The notes: generated from the letters alone by a model not told the origin. A DNA stretch of 64,000 nucleotides from an uncultured Comamonas sp. (GCA_947306475.1 CAMZGS010000004.1:124001-188000), one strand, 5' to 3'. Shown: positions 35,655 through 45,192, counted from the stretch's first letter. Translations and numbers: made by a program.

Positions 35655-36824
35655 CTACTTGCTGCCGGGCACCTTGCCTTCCACGCCCTGCACGAAGAAG
35701 TTGATGCGCGAGAGGAATTCGTCGTCCGCCACCTGACCTTCCGGCAGCACGACCTGGCCCTGGTTGTCCGCGATGGGGCCTTTCCAGATCGCCAGGCTGC
35801 CGTCCTTCAGACCGGCCTTGGCGGCAGCGACCTTGTCCTGCACTTCCTGCGGAATGTCGGCGGGCATGGACACCAGGTCGATGGCACCCTCCTTCACCCC
35901 CCACCAGGACTTGCCTTCGCTCCAGGTGCCGTTCAACACGTCGTTGACTGCCTTGGTGTAGTACGGCACCCAGTTGATGGCGGCCGAGCCCAGGTGGGCC
36001 TCAGGGCCGTAGGCCTGCATGTCCGAGTCCCAGCCAAAGGCGCGCACGCCCTTTTCCTGGGCGGTCTTGAGCACGGCGGGCGAGTCGGTGTTCTGGAACA
36101 GCACGTCCACACCGCTGTTGATCAGGCTGGTGGCCGCTTCCGTCTCCTTGGGCGGGCTGAACCACTCGTTCACCCACACCACCTTGGTGGTGATGTTGGG
36201 GTTCACGCTCTGCGCGCCCAGGGTGAAGCTGTTGAGGTTGCGCAGCACTTCCGGAATGGGCACGGAGCCGACCACACCCAGGCGGTTGCTCCTGGTCATG
36301 CTGCCCGCCACGATCCCGGCCAGGTAGGCACCCTCGTAGGTGCGCGAGTCGTAGGTGCGCACGTTGGCGGCAGTCTTGTAGCCGGTGGCGTGCTCCCACT
36401 TCACGTCGGGGAAGTCGGCGGCCAGCTTCTGGATGGTGTCCATGTAGCCAAAGGTGGTGCCGAAGATCAGCGTATTGCCCTGGCTGGCCAGATCGCGCAG
36501 CACGCGTTCGGCATCCGCCCCTTCGGGCACGCTTTCGACGTAGGTGGTCTGGATCCTGTCGCCAAACTCGGCCTGCAGCTGCTTGCGCGCCTGGTCGTGG
36601 GCAAAGGACCAGCCGCCATCGCCCACCGGGCCGATGTAGGCAAAAGCCACCTTGAGCGGCTGCTGCGACTGCGGGGTGGCGGCAGCCGGTGCTTCAGGCG
36701 CAGCGGCAGGTTGGGGCGCAGCAGCCTGCTCGGCCGGTTTGTCGCCACAGGCAGCCAGGGTCAGTGCCGAGAGGGCCGAGACGGCCGCCAGCTTGAAGAA
36801 CTGTCGTTTTTGCAAAGTGCTCAT
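35655..36824 (-). CDS. BMP-family nucleoside-binding lipoprotein (copy 1)
   Basis: 389 residues from ATG 36824 (MSTLQKRQF). The signal peptide ends in a lipobox (LTLAAC), followed by an Ala/Pro/Gln linker typical of lipoproteins. The rest is a periplasmic BMP/PnrA-like domain (VAFAYIGPVGDGGWSFAHDQ, TFGYMDTIQKLAADFPDVKW, NEWFSPPKETEAA). It captures purine nucleosides for the ABC importer encoded just upstream. It is a tandem paralog of the next gene and the last gene of the cluster, before a weak terminator. The exact ligand is unknown. Confidence 0.88.
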   Translation of the reverse strand: MSTLQKRQFFKLAAVSALSALTLAACGDKPAEQAAAPQPAAAPEAPAAATPQSQQPLKVAFAYIGPVGDGGWSFAHDQARKQLQAEFGDRIQTTYVESVPEGADAERVLRDLASQGNTLIFGTTFGYMDTIQKLAADFPDVKWEHATGYKTAANVRTYDSRTYEGAYLAGIVAGSMTRSNRLGVVGSVPIPEVLRNLNSFTLGAQSVNPNITTKVVWVNEWFSPPKETEAATSLINSGVDVLFQNTDSPAVLKTAQEKGVRAFGWDSDMQAYGPEAHLGSAAINWVPYYTKAVNDVLNGTWSEGKSWWGVKEGAIDLVSMPADIPQEVQDKVAAAKAGLKDGSLAIWKGPIADNQGQVVLPEGQVADDEFLSRINFFVQGVEGKVPGSK

Positions 36825-36898
36825 GACAACTGCTTTCGTGAAAATCAAGGGAAATCGACCGGACAGGCCAAGTGTGTCAGCAAATGGCTGCAGATAGC

Positions 36899-38068
36899 TT
36901 ACTGGCCGGTGCCAGGGACGCTGCCCTCCACACCCTGCACATAGAAGTTGATGCTGCGCAGAAAGGCTTCATCGGCCACCACGCCTTCGGCCAGCACTTC
37001 ATTGCCCTGGTTGTCGCGAATGGGGCCGGTCCACACGGCAAAGCTGCCATCGCGCAGGCCTGCCTTGACTGTGGCCACCCGATCCTTGGCTTCCTGGGGC
37101 ACCTGGTCGGCAATCTTGACCAGATCCATGGCGCCTTCCTTCACGCCCCACCAGAAATTGCCGCCCTGCCACTTGCCATCCAGCGTGTCCTGCACCACCT
37201 TGGTGTAGTACGGCTCCCAGTTGATGACGGCCGAGCCCAGGTGGGCCTTGGGCGCATGGGCGCTCATGTCACCGTCCTTGCCAAAGGCAAAGGCGCCACG
37301 CTCCTGTGCGGTCTTCAGCACGGCCGGAGAGTTGGTGTTCTGGTACAGCACATCCACCCCACCGTTGATCAGGGTGTTGGCCGCTTCGGCCTCCTTGGGC
37401 GGGCTGAACCATTCGTTCACCCACACCACCTTGGCCTGCACCGCAGGGTTCATGCTCTGCGCGCCCAGCACAAAGCTGTTGATGTTGCGCACCACTTCCG
37501 GAATCGGCACCGAGGCGACCACGCCCACGGTGTTGGTCCTGGTCATGCTGCCCGCCACGATGCCCGCCAGGTAGGCGCCTTCAAAGGTCTTGCTGTCGTA
37601 CACGGCCACGTTGTCGGCCTGCTTGTAGCCGGTGGCGTGCTCAAACTTGACCTGCGGAGCATCGGCAGCGGCCTTCTGCACGTATTCCTGGTAACCGAAG
37701 CTGGTGGCAAAGATCAGCTGCTTGCCCTGACCGACCATGTCGCGCAGCACGCGCTCGGCATCCGGCCCTTCGGAGACGCTTTCGACAAAGCTGGTGGCGA
37801 TGCGCTCACCAAACTTGGCCTGCACGGCCTGGCGGCCCAGCTCATGCTGATAGGTCCAGCCGCCATCGCCAATCGGGCTGACGTACATAAAGCCCACCTG
37901 CAACGGAGCCTCTGCGGTCTGAGGGGCGCTGTCGCCCTGAGCGACCGGTGCCCGGGCCTCTTCTTCCCCGGAACCACAGGCCGTCAGCACGGCCACCGAT
38001 ACCGCAGAGCACGCCAGCATCCTGGCCCACTGGCCCATGGGCCGGCGTCGTTGAGCAAGCATAGTCAT
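36899..38068 (-). CDS. BMP-family nucleoside-binding lipoprotein (copy 2)
   Basis: 389 residues, the same length as its neighbour and alignable along its whole length (VGFMYVSPIGDGGWTYQHEL, NEWFSPPKEAEAA, FWWGVKEGAMDLV). The lipobox is LTAC near residue 31. A terminator-like hairpin lies 31 bp upstream of its start, between it and the permease gene, so the two binding proteins may be expressed at a different level from the membrane parts. Two binding proteins with one permease suggest different ligand affinity; that is inference. Confidence 0.88.
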   Translation of the reverse strand: MTMLAQRRRPMGQWARMLACSAVSVAVLTACGSGEEEARAPVAQGDSAPQTAEAPLQVGFMYVSPIGDGGWTYQHELGRQAVQAKFGERIATSFVESVSEGPDAERVLRDMVGQGKQLIFATSFGYQEYVQKAAADAPQVKFEHATGYKQADNVAVYDSKTFEGAYLAGIVAGSMTRTNTVGVVASVPIPEVVRNINSFVLGAQSMNPAVQAKVVWVNEWFSPPKEAEAANTLINGGVDVLYQNTNSPAVLKTAQERGAFAFGKDGDMSAHAPKAHLGSAVINWEPYYTKVVQDTLDGKWQGGNFWWGVKEGAMDLVKIADQVPQEAKDRVATVKAGLRDGSFAVWTGPIRDNQGNEVLAEGVVADEAFLRSINFYVQGVEGSVPGTGQ

Positions 38069-38098
38069 GGAGTTTTCTCAATCACAAAAAATGAAAAT

Positions 38099-38123
38099 GA
38101 AAAAGCGAGCCTGCACGGCTCGC
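38099..38123 (-). terminator. intra-operon terminator or attenuator
   Basis: GCGAGCC-TGCAC-GGCTCGC (38105-38123) is a perfect seven-bp stem with a U run on the minus strand. It lies between the second permease and the first BMP lipoprotein in transcription order. Confidence 0.7.
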
Positions 38124-38139
38124 TGCTTGGAAAAAAGCT

Positions 38140-39060
38140 TTACGCGCCTGGATAAAACGGCTTGCCCAGTGAGGCCGGCATGTTCGCACGAATCCAGGTC
38201 GGGTTGCGGGAAATCAGCACCAGCACCACGATGGTGGCCACATACGGCAACATCGACAGCAACTGGCTGGCAATGTGCACCCCCGAGGCCTGCAGGTGAA
38301 ATTGCAGCATCGTCACCCCACCAAACAGGTAGGCACCCAGCAGCACCCGCGCCGGGCGCCAGGTGGCAAAGGTGGTCAACGCCAGGGCAATCCAGCCGCG
38401 CCCGGCCACCATGCCCTCAACCCACAACGGGGTGTAAACGGTGGAGACATAAGCCCCGGCCAGCCCGCACAGACTGCCGCCCGCCACCACCGCCAGCAGG
38501 CGGATGCGGCGCACCGGATAGCCCAGGGCGTGCGCCGACTCGGGCGACTCGCCCACCGCACGCAGCACCAGCCCGGCGCGCGAGCGGTAGAGCAGCCACA
38601 TCAGGCCCAGCGCCAGCAACACCGCGCCATAGACCAGCGGATGGTGTTTGAACAGTGCCGAACCCAGCACCGGGATGTCGGCCAGTACGGGAATCTGGTA
38701 CTTGGGCAAGGTGGGCAGCCTGGCCTGCACGTAGGACAGGCCCGCAAAGGCCGAAAAGCCCGCGCCAAACAGGCTCAGCGCCAGTCCAGTGGCGTACTGG
38801 TTGGTGTTGAGCCAGATCACCAGCACGCCAAACACCGCCGCCAGCAGGCCGCCAGCGGTCATACCTGCAGCAAAGCCCAGCCAGGTGCTGCCGGTGTGCA
38901 CCACGGTGGCAAAGCCGGCCAGGGCAGCGCACAGCATCATGCCCTCGGCGCCCAGGTTGACGATGCCGGCCTTTTCGTTGATCAGCAGCCCCAGCGCCGC
39001 CAGCGCCAGCACGGTGCCAGCGCTCAGGGTGGAGGCAAAGAGCAAAGCGTAGGCTTCCAT
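38140..39060 (-). CDS. nucleoside ABC transporter permease (BMP type, second subunit)
   Basis: 306 residues from ATG 39060, which overlaps the TGA of the upstream permease by one base. About nine hydrophobic helices. The motif GLLINEKAGIVNLGAEGMML is typical of YufQ/NupQ-like permeases of the BMP nucleoside importers. It forms a heterodimer with the other permease. It is followed by an attenuator hairpin and the two binding proteins. Confidence 0.88.
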   Translation of the reverse strand: MEAYALLFASTLSAGTVLALAALGLLINEKAGIVNLGAEGMMLCAALAGFATVVHTGSTWLGFAAGMTAGGLLAAVFGVLVIWLNTNQYATGLALSLFGAGFSAFAGLSYVQARLPTLPKYQIPVLADIPVLGSALFKHHPLVYGAVLLALGLMWLLYRSRAGLVLRAVGESPESAHALGYPVRRIRLLAVVAGGSLCGLAGAYVSTVYTPLWVEGMVAGRGWIALALTTFATWRPARVLLGAYLFGGVTMLQFHLQASGVHIASQLLSMLPYVATIVVLVLISRNPTWIRANMPASLGKPFYPGA

Positions 39061-40130
39061 CACTGCCTCCCTTTCCGGCCCACCCAGCGCACGCGGTACG
39101 CGATCAGGGTGTCGCAGGCCAGCAGGGCAAACAGCAACAGGCCCTGAAAGACGCCCGACAGGGCCTTGGGCAAGCCCAGACGCGACTGCGCCAGCTCACC
39201 ACCGATATAGAACATGCTCATCAGGATGGCCGAAAAAATCATGCCCACCGGGTGCAGCCGCCCGACAAAGGCCACGATGATGGCGGCAAAGCCGTAGCCT
39301 GCCGGCACGTAGGGCGTGAGCTGGCCAATTGGCCCTGCCACCTCCAATGCCCCGGCCAGACCGGCAGTACCACCGGAGATCAAAAGCGCCGTCCACAGCG
39401 CCCGGCGCGAGGAAAAGCCTGCGTAGCGCGCCGCCGCCGGGGCCAGGCCGCCCACCTGCAAGGCAAAGCCGGCGCGGGTGCGAAACAGAAACACCCACAG
39501 CAGGAAAGATCCGGCCAAAGCCATGAAAACGCCGATGTTGACACGGCTTCCAGCTATGAATTTAGGAATTTGCGTGACGCGCTCGAACAGCTTGGACTGG
39601 GGAAAGTTGTACCCCGCCGGGTCTTTCCACGGGCCATAGACCAGGTAGCTCAACACCAGAGTGGCGATGTACACCAGCATCAGGCTGACCAGAATCTCGT
39701 TGGCATTGAAACGGTCGCGCAACAAGGCCACGATGCCCGCCCACAACATACCGCCCAGCACCCCGGCCACCAGCAGCGCCGGCACGATCCAGGCACCGGT
39801 GTTCTTGTCGGCCAGCAGCGCCACGCCGCCTGCGGCGATGGCCCCGAGCACAAACTGCCCTTCGGCGCCAATGTTCCAGACGTTGGAGCGAAAGCACACC
39901 GCCAGCCCCAGGGCGATCAGCAGCAGGGGCGTGGCCTTCATGGCCAGCTCCCCCAGGGCATAGGCGGATTTGATCGGCTCCCAGAAAAAGGCCTGCAAGC
40001 CTTTGACAGGGTCCTTGCCCAGCAGCATGAACAGCAGCACGCCAATGCCCACCGTCAGTGCCAGGGCCAGCACCGGCGCCGCGTAGGTCCAGATGCGCGA
40101 TGGCTGCGGGCGTTGCTCCAGCTTAAACAT
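39060..40130 (-). CDS. nucleoside ABC transporter permease (BMP type, first subunit)
   Basis: 356 residues. I chose ATG 40130 (MFKLEQRP) because GGAGG lies six bases upstream, within the end of the ATPase gene. It contains NVWNIGAEGQFVLGAIAAGG and ANEILVSLMLVYIA, the hallmarks of YufP/NupP-like permeases. Its start overlaps the ATPase stop by eight bases and its stop overlaps the next permease start, so all three are translationally coupled. Confidence 0.88.
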   Translation of the reverse strand: MFKLEQRPQPSRIWTYAAPVLALALTVGIGVLLFMLLGKDPVKGLQAFFWEPIKSAYALGELAMKATPLLLIALGLAVCFRSNVWNIGAEGQFVLGAIAAGGVALLADKNTGAWIVPALLVAGVLGGMLWAGIVALLRDRFNANEILVSLMLVYIATLVLSYLVYGPWKDPAGYNFPQSKLFERVTQIPKFIAGSRVNIGVFMALAGSFLLWVFLFRTRAGFALQVGGLAPAAARYAGFSSRRALWTALLISGGTAGLAGALEVAGPIGQLTPYVPAGYGFAAIIVAFVGRLHPVGMIFSAILMSMFYIGGELAQSRLGLPKALSGVFQGLLLFALLACDTLIAYRVRWVGRKGRQ

Positions 40131-41718
40131 GGCCATCCTCCGTGCTGGGCTGCGCCTGTTCCATCCCTGCCAGGTGCTGCTGCACCTCGGCATTCCACAA
40201 GCCACTCATCCACTCCCCCACCAATTGCACCGTGGCATCCGCACGCGCCAGGCTGGGGCTCAGGTGCCCCTTGGCCAGCACATACAGGCGGTCACTCAAT
40301 TCAAACAGTTCGTCCAGCTCTTCGCTGAGCACCAGCACGGCGCAGCCTGCATCGCGCAGCGCCAGAATTTCGGCATGAATCTGCGCGGCAGCCCCCACAT
40401 CCACCCCCCAGGTGGGCTGCGCAACGATGAACAGACGCGGCTGGGCCGAGATCTCGCGCCCGACAATGAATTTCTGCAGATTGCCGCCCGACAGCGAACG
40501 CGCCGCCGCATCCGGGCCACCGGCCTTGACACCAAAGCGCTCGATGATGGCGCGCGCCTGGTCCTTGAGGCATCCCATGTGCAGCCAGCCAGCGCGCCCC
40601 ACGGCATCGCTGCGCGTCAGCAGCAGGTTGTGTGCCAGGCTCATGGTGGGGACAGCTCCCCGGCCCAGACGCTCCTCGGGCACAAAGTGCAGGCCCAGGG
40701 CGCGGCGTGCCTGTGGCGCCAGGTGGCCCACCGGCTGCCCCGCCACCTGCACTGTCTGTGGCTGGGCACGTGTGTCCTCGCCCGACAGGGCGCGCAGCAG
40801 CTCCTGCTGACCATTGCCGGAAACCCCGGCAATACCGACCACTTCGCCCGCGCGCACTTCAAGATTGAGATCAATCAGATCCACACCAAAGGCGTCCTGC
40901 CGCTTGAGGTGCAAGTCACTCACCTTGAGCACCACCTCCCCGGCCTGTGCCGGGCGATGCTCCAGCGCCGGCGGTTCGGCACCAATCATCAGGCGCGAGA
41001 GCGAAGCGTTGCTCTCATGCTGAGGCTGACACACCCCCGTGACCTTGCCAGCGCGCAGCACCGTGCACTCGGTGCACAGGGCGCGAATCTCGTGCAGCTT
41101 GTGGCTGATGTACAGAAGAGAGCAGCCCTCGGCAACCAGCTGGCGCAGCACCACAAACAGTTGCTCCACCGCCTGCGGGGTCAGCACGGAGGTGGGCTCA
41201 TCCAGAATCAACAGGCGTGGATTGGTGAGCAGCGCCCGCACGATTTCCACGCGCTGCATCTCCCCCACGGACAGGGTGTGCACCGGGCGCTCGGGGTCGA
41301 TCTCCAGGCCATAGTGCCGGCCCTTGCTGAGAATGCGCTGCCGGACCTCCTCCAGCGCGATGCGCTGATCCAGCCCCAGCCAGACGTTCTGCGCCACGGT
41401 CAGGGTGTCGAACAGGCTGAAGTGCTGAAACACCATGGCAATCCCCAGCTGGCGCGCCTGCTGCGGGTTGCGAATCTCCACCGGCTGCCCATCAAAGAGC
41501 ACACGGCCCTCATCGGGCCGTGTGGTGCCGTAGATGATTTTCATCAGGGTGGACTTGCCAGCGCCGTTTTCGCCCAGGATGGCGTGGGCCTGACCAGCCT
41601 GTACGCACAGGCTGACGTTGTCGTTGGCCACTACCGACGGATAGCGCTTGGTGATGCCCTCCAACTGCAAACGCGGTGGCACGCTACCTGCGGTAGAACT
41701 AGGGGGGGAAGAAAACAT
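40123..41718 (-). CDS. nucleoside ABC transporter ATPase with two nucleotide-binding domains
   Basis: 531 residues with two ABC modules, as in sugar and BMP-type nucleoside importers. The first has Walker A GENGAGKST, signature LSVGEMQRVEI and Walker B LLILDEPTSVLTP. The second is degenerate at Walker A (GVSGNGQQE), with signature LSGGNLQKFIVGREI and a Walker B region reading LFIVAQPTWGVD, where the catalytic Asp-Glu is missing. Such asymmetry is normal in this family, so only the first site is likely to hydrolyse ATP. It is the first gene of the importer operon. Confidence 0.9.
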   Translation of the reverse strand: MFSSPPSSTAGSVPPRLQLEGITKRYPSVVANDNVSLCVQAGQAHAILGENGAGKSTLMKIIYGTTRPDEGRVLFDGQPVEIRNPQQARQLGIAMVFQHFSLFDTLTVAQNVWLGLDQRIALEEVRQRILSKGRHYGLEIDPERPVHTLSVGEMQRVEIVRALLTNPRLLILDEPTSVLTPQAVEQLFVVLRQLVAEGCSLLYISHKLHEIRALCTECTVLRAGKVTGVCQPQHESNASLSRLMIGAEPPALEHRPAQAGEVVLKVSDLHLKRQDAFGVDLIDLNLEVRAGEVVGIAGVSGNGQQELLRALSGEDTRAQPQTVQVAGQPVGHLAPQARRALGLHFVPEERLGRGAVPTMSLAHNLLLTRSDAVGRAGWLHMGCLKDQARAIIERFGVKAGGPDAAARSLSGGNLQKFIVGREISAQPRLFIVAQPTWGVDVGAAAQIHAEILALRDAGCAVLVLSEELDELFELSDRLYVLAKGHLSPSLARADATVQLVGEWMSGLWNAEVQQHLAGMEQAQPSTEDGHV

Positions 41719-41817
41719 GCGCGCGATTCTCGCTGAGAACGCCTGTGCAAGCTGTTACAGCCGGGCGGTAGCCGCAAAAAAACCTTGGACTATTCGGCCA
41801 CCAGAAACATTTGTCTT

Positions 41818-41860
41818 GATAGCTGTACGCGCCTTACCCACAAGGGTTTTGGCGCAAAAA
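41818..41860. repeat. half-element of the ATAGCT repeat family
   Basis: GATAGCTG (41818-41825) is followed by a GCGCC/GGCGC inverted pair, but the distal CAGCTATC end is missing. It looks like a decayed member between the nucleoside-transport operon and the membrane-protein gene. Confidence 0.5.
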
Positions 41861-41869
41861 GTTCAAATT

Positions 41870-42661
41870 TCACGGATGGTGGGGCACCACCTCGCCAGTG
41901 AACACGGATGCATCCAGCCGCGCCTGCCAGTACGCCAGCCGGGCATCGTGCCGTGCCACGATGGCGGCGTCGATTTCCTCCTTGTGCACGGTGGAAAAGC
42001 CTTCCAGCTCGGCCACCAGGGTCAGCATCCTGGCTTCCAGCTCCTCCACTTCTGCGGCCAGCTGCTGCTCCCAGCTGCCATGGGCCTGATCGGGGGTGTA
42101 CAGCGCTGAAGCGGCCGAGGTCTCAACCGCCTCTATGGCCTGGCAGGCCGACTCGTACACATGGCGCAACGCGTGGAAATCCTGCCTGCGGGCGTCGAAT
42201 CTTTCGTGCAGCACGTGTTGCAAATGCTGCTCTGCCTCAAGATAGCGCGTGTGGCACCAGTCCACCGTCGCCTGGCGCGCCAGGCGCTCTGCCCGGGTGG
42301 CCGGCCCTTCCATGCGAAACAGCAGCGCAAAGGCCAGCACGGCCAGCGGCCCATACCACCACAGCCAGGCAGGTGGCATGGCCCATGCCCCCCAGGCCAG
42401 CACCGCCGTGCCCAGCCACGCCAGGGCATACACCAGATTGCTCTCCCAACGCACAGCACGCGGCAGGGGAATGGGCACCAGCTTGATGAGCGCATGGATG
42501 CGCGCAGGCTCCGGCGCCTGGGGCGGCTGCAGCCGGTCCACGCGCTGCGCGATTTCCTCCAGCTCAAAGCCGGGGCTGGGAGACGCGCCCGCCGTGCGCA
42601 CGGCAGAAGTCCAACGCCCCAGCGCTGTTTTGGCACGACCAAGCAGTTGGAAGATGTTCAT
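41870..42661 (-). CDS. uncharacterised membrane protein with coiled-coil tail
   Basis: 263 residues. Two adjacent hydrophobic segments at about residues 76-95 and 99-116 (LVYALAWLGTAVLAWGAWAM, WYGPLAVLAFALLF) form a hairpin in the membrane. The N-terminal 70 residues and the C-terminal 145 are cytoplasmic by the positive-inside rule. The C-terminal part is Glu/Ala/Leu rich and helical (QQLAAEVEELEARMLTLVAELEG). I do not recognise the family. It lies between the transporter operon and a crp/fnr-type gene, on the same strand as both. Confidence 0.6.
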   Translation of the reverse strand: MNIFQLLGRAKTALGRWTSAVRTAGASPSPGFELEEIAQRVDRLQPPQAPEPARIHALIKLVPIPLPRAVRWESNLVYALAWLGTAVLAWGAWAMPPAWLWWYGPLAVLAFALLFRMEGPATRAERLARQATVDWCHTRYLEAEQHLQHVLHERFDARRQDFHALRHVYESACQAIEAVETSAASALYTPDQAHGSWEQQLAAEVEELEARMLTLVAELEGFSTVHKEEIDAAIVARHDARLAYWQARLDASVFTGEVVPHHP

Positions 42662-42721
42662 CCCCCCGAGTCTAGAGGAGAGGACGCGCCCGCTTCACCC
42701 AGGCGCCCACATTCAGCCCCA

Positions 42722-43357
42722 TCAGATACCGGCCATGCTCTGCAGGGCATCGGGCTGGGTCAGGTTGAGAACGTTGCCGCTGCCTGCAACCAGCCCATGC
42801 TCACGCAACTGGCGCAGCACGCGCGAGAAGGTTTCCGGGGTGATGCCCAACTGCGCAGCAATCGAGCGCTTGCGCTGGTTCAGGGTGACGCGCAGGGTGC
42901 CGTTGTCCGCATGCTGGGCATGACGCAGCAGCCATTGCGCGAAACGTGCCTCGGCAGCCTGCGCCAGCCGGCTGACCGCCGTCTCCGTCTGCGCGCAGTA
43001 GCCCACTGCCATGTCGTGCAGCAAGGTCTGCACCGTCGCGGGCAAGGCAGCCAGACTGTCCAGAAACATCTGCAATGCCACACGCCTTACCCGCACGCGC
43101 GTGTCGGCAAGTATGTCCAGACAGCACGGTCTGGCCGCCAGGGCAAAGGCTGCATCCAGCCAAATGGGTCCTTCGCTCAGAAAGAGCTGGTGGCGCATCT
43201 TCTTGCTGTGCGCGTCCTCGCTCACCCCCAGCAGCACCCGACCGCTTTCCAGGTACAGCACCGACTCCAGGGGTTCACCGCGCCGACGCAGGAACTGCCC
43301 CGCACCAAGAACCTCGGTCTCGGCAAGAATTTCAAAGCGTTGTGGTAAGTGCATCAT
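42722..43357 (-). CDS. Crp/Fnr-family transcription regulator
   Basis: 211 residues. An N-terminal cyclic-nucleotide-binding fold (residues 10-110, GAGQFLRRRGEPLESVLYLE) is followed by a dimerisation helix and a C-terminal winged HTH (about 160-200, ITPETFSRVLRQLREHGLV). The N-terminal Cys cluster of oxygen-sensing Fnr is absent, so it is not an Fe-S Fnr; the ligand is unknown. Two ATGs are adjacent at the start (43357 and 43354). Confidence 0.85.
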   Translation of the reverse strand: MMHLPQRFEILAETEVLGAGQFLRRRGEPLESVLYLESGRVLLGVSEDAHSKKMRHQLFLSEGPIWLDAAFALAARPCCLDILADTRVRVRRVALQMFLDSLAALPATVQTLLHDMAVGYCAQTETAVSRLAQAAEARFAQWLLRHAQHADNGTLRVTLNQRKRSIAAQLGITPETFSRVLRQLREHGLVAGSGNVLNLTQPDALQSMAGI

Positions 43358-43438
43358 GATTGTTGACTGTGAGGGTGCACTATTGGCATGGTTTTGCGCC
43401 TCGTCAAAAACTCTCCCGCGTCAACAAAAAATCCGGGT

Positions 43439-44788
43439 TTACGCTGGCTTCGCGTCAATCAGCAGGGCACGAAAGTCGTTCACGTTGGTAAAGGTCGGTC
43501 CGGTGTGCACCAGACCGCCCACAGCCTGAAAGAAGCCGAAGGCATCGTGACGACGCAGCGCCTGACGCACATCCAGTCCCAGCCGGTTGGCCTCCAGCCA
43601 CGTATGCGGCCCGAGACACACCCCGGCGTTGCTCTGCGTGCCGTCGATGCCATCGGTATCCGCTGCCAATGCCCAGATCCCCGGCATGCCCTGCAACGCT
43701 TGCAGCAGCCCCAAACCAAATTCCCCTGCCCGCCCGCCCTGCCCCAGTTGCTCCAGCGGCAGGCGTGCATCGACGGTGACGGTCGTCTCCCCTCCACTGA
43801 GCAGCAAACAAGGCGCGGCAAATGGCTGGTTGCAGCGCTGCACATTGCGAGCAATGGCGGCATGCACCAGGGCCACATCGCGCGCCTCGCCTTCCATGTC
43901 GTCGGCCAGCACGTAGGTTGCCAGCCCCACCGCACGCGCCGCTTCGGCGGCTGCCTCCAGCGCCTGGCGCGGTGTGGCCACCAGCTGGAAGCGGCTGTGC
44001 GCAAAGCAGGCATCGCCTGGCTTGGCGCTTTCCCAAAGGCCTTGCCGCAAGGCGGCATGCGCCAAAGGGGGCAGCTCAATGCCCCGGCGCTGCACCACTT
44101 CCAGCGCCTGAGCGCAGGTGCTGGCATCAGGTACGGTGGGGCCGCTGGCGATGATGCTGGCGTCGTCCCCTGGCACGTCGCTGATGGCCAGAGTCAACAG
44201 CTGCGCTGGTGCGCAGGCCTGCGCCAGCCGCCCGCCCTTGATGGCCGACAGGTGCTTGCGCAGGCAGTTCATCTCCGCAATGCTGGCACCGCTCAAAAGC
44301 AACTGCCGGTGGATGCGCTGCTTCTCCGCCAGGGTCAGCCCCGGCGCCGGCAAGCTCAACAGGGACGAGCCCCCGCCAGAGATCAGACACAGCACCAGAT
44401 CGTCGCGACTGAGCCCCTGCACTGCCTGCAAGACAGCCTGACTCGCTGCCACACTGGCTGCATCGGGCACCGGGTGTGCCGCTTCCAGCACGGTGATGGC
44501 TGCGCGCAGGGCTGCAGGGCGCGCCGGAACATGCCCGTAGCGCGTGACAACCACCCCGGACAGCGGCGCCTCTGGCGGCCACAAGGCTTCCACCGCTTGT
44601 GCCATGGCCGCAGCGGCCTTGCCCGCCCCTACGACCACCGTGCGCCCTTTCGGTGGAGTTGGCAGATGCCCCCGCAGTGCCTGCAAGGGCCGGGCACGCG
44701 CCACGGCGATGGCAAACAATGCTTGCAGGAACTGCTGCGGCGCCTGGCGCCAGCAGGGCAGGGAGAAGGCATCGGAAGGCATGTGCAT
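43439..44788 (-). CDS. glycerate 2-kinase (MOFRL family, TtuD/GckA-like)
   Basis: 449 residues. Phosphorylates D-glycerate to 2-phosphoglycerate in glyoxylate/tartrate/serine-type metabolism. Family motifs: VVVGAGKAAAAMAQAVEALW, CLISGGGSSLLSLPAPGLTL, the conserved LRKHLSAIKGGRLA and SDVPGDDASIIASGPT in the middle, and the C-terminal MOFRL domain (LLLSGGETTVTV, GIWALAADTDGIDGTQSNAG). No glyoxylate carboligase or tartronate semialdehyde reductase genes are nearby. The start is at 44788, with a second Met two codons on. It sits downstream of the tRNA-Arg terminator. Confidence 0.88.
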   Translation of the reverse strand: MHMPSDAFSLPCWRQAPQQFLQALFAIAVARARPLQALRGHLPTPPKGRTVVVGAGKAAAAMAQAVEALWPPEAPLSGVVVTRYGHVPARPAALRAAITVLEAAHPVPDAASVAASQAVLQAVQGLSRDDLVLCLISGGGSSLLSLPAPGLTLAEKQRIHRQLLLSGASIAEMNCLRKHLSAIKGGRLAQACAPAQLLTLAISDVPGDDASIIASGPTVPDASTCAQALEVVQRRGIELPPLAHAALRQGLWESAKPGDACFAHSRFQLVATPRQALEAAAEAARAVGLATYVLADDMEGEARDVALVHAAIARNVQRCNQPFAAPCLLLSGGETTVTVDARLPLEQLGQGGRAGEFGLGLLQALQGMPGIWALAADTDGIDGTQSNAGVCLGPHTWLEANRLGLDVRQALRRHDAFGFFQAVGGLVHTGPTFTNVNDFRALLIDAKPA

Positions 44789-44808
44789 GCCACGGATTGT
44801 GCCGACGC

Positions 44809-44843
44809 AAAAAAGCCCTGAAGTCTCACAACTTCAGGGCTTT
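44809..44843 (-). terminator. tRNA-Arg terminator
   Basis: GCCCTGAAGT (44815-44824) pairs perfectly with ACTTCAGGGC (44831-44840) and ends in six U on the minus strand. Confidence 0.88.
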
Positions 44844-44851
44844 GCAATTCG

Positions 44852-44928
44852 TGGTGCGGCTGGCAGGAATCGAACCCACGACCCCTTGGTTCGTAGCCAA
44901 GTACTCTATCCAGCTGAGCTACAGCCGC
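44852..44928 (-). tRNA. tRNA-Arg (ACG)
   Basis: 77 nt on the minus strand with encoded CCA. Acceptor GCGGCTG/CAGCCGC, D-loop TAGCTCAGCTGGATAGAG, anticodon loop CTACGAA (ACG, read as ICG), T-loop GGTTCGATTCC. Confidence 0.97.
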
Positions 44929-44942
44929 ACAACAGGGTCGGC

Positions 44943-44972
44943 ATTGTACAGCAAATTTTCTTGGCGTTTGAA
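44943..44972 (-). promoter_or_regulatory. tRNA-Arg promoter
   Basis: On the minus strand TTCAAA (44972-44967) and TACAAT (44948-44943) are 18 bp apart and end 14 bp before the mature tRNA. Confidence 0.6.
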
Positions 44973-45192
44973 GCAGCCGTCTTGAGGCCGGTGCACCCCC
45001 ATCCGTCTCCCCCGGCACTCAACCAACCACGAATTGCCAGACAACATTGCAGCCGACACGGGCAAATTACCAGCTTCTACATGGAAATTCACACATCCTC
45101 CATCCATCTGCACGCATTATTCAAAATCTTCATCAACACACCCTTACATCAAGGCATCTGGAAATTCACAAAGATTTACGTAAACAGATTCT

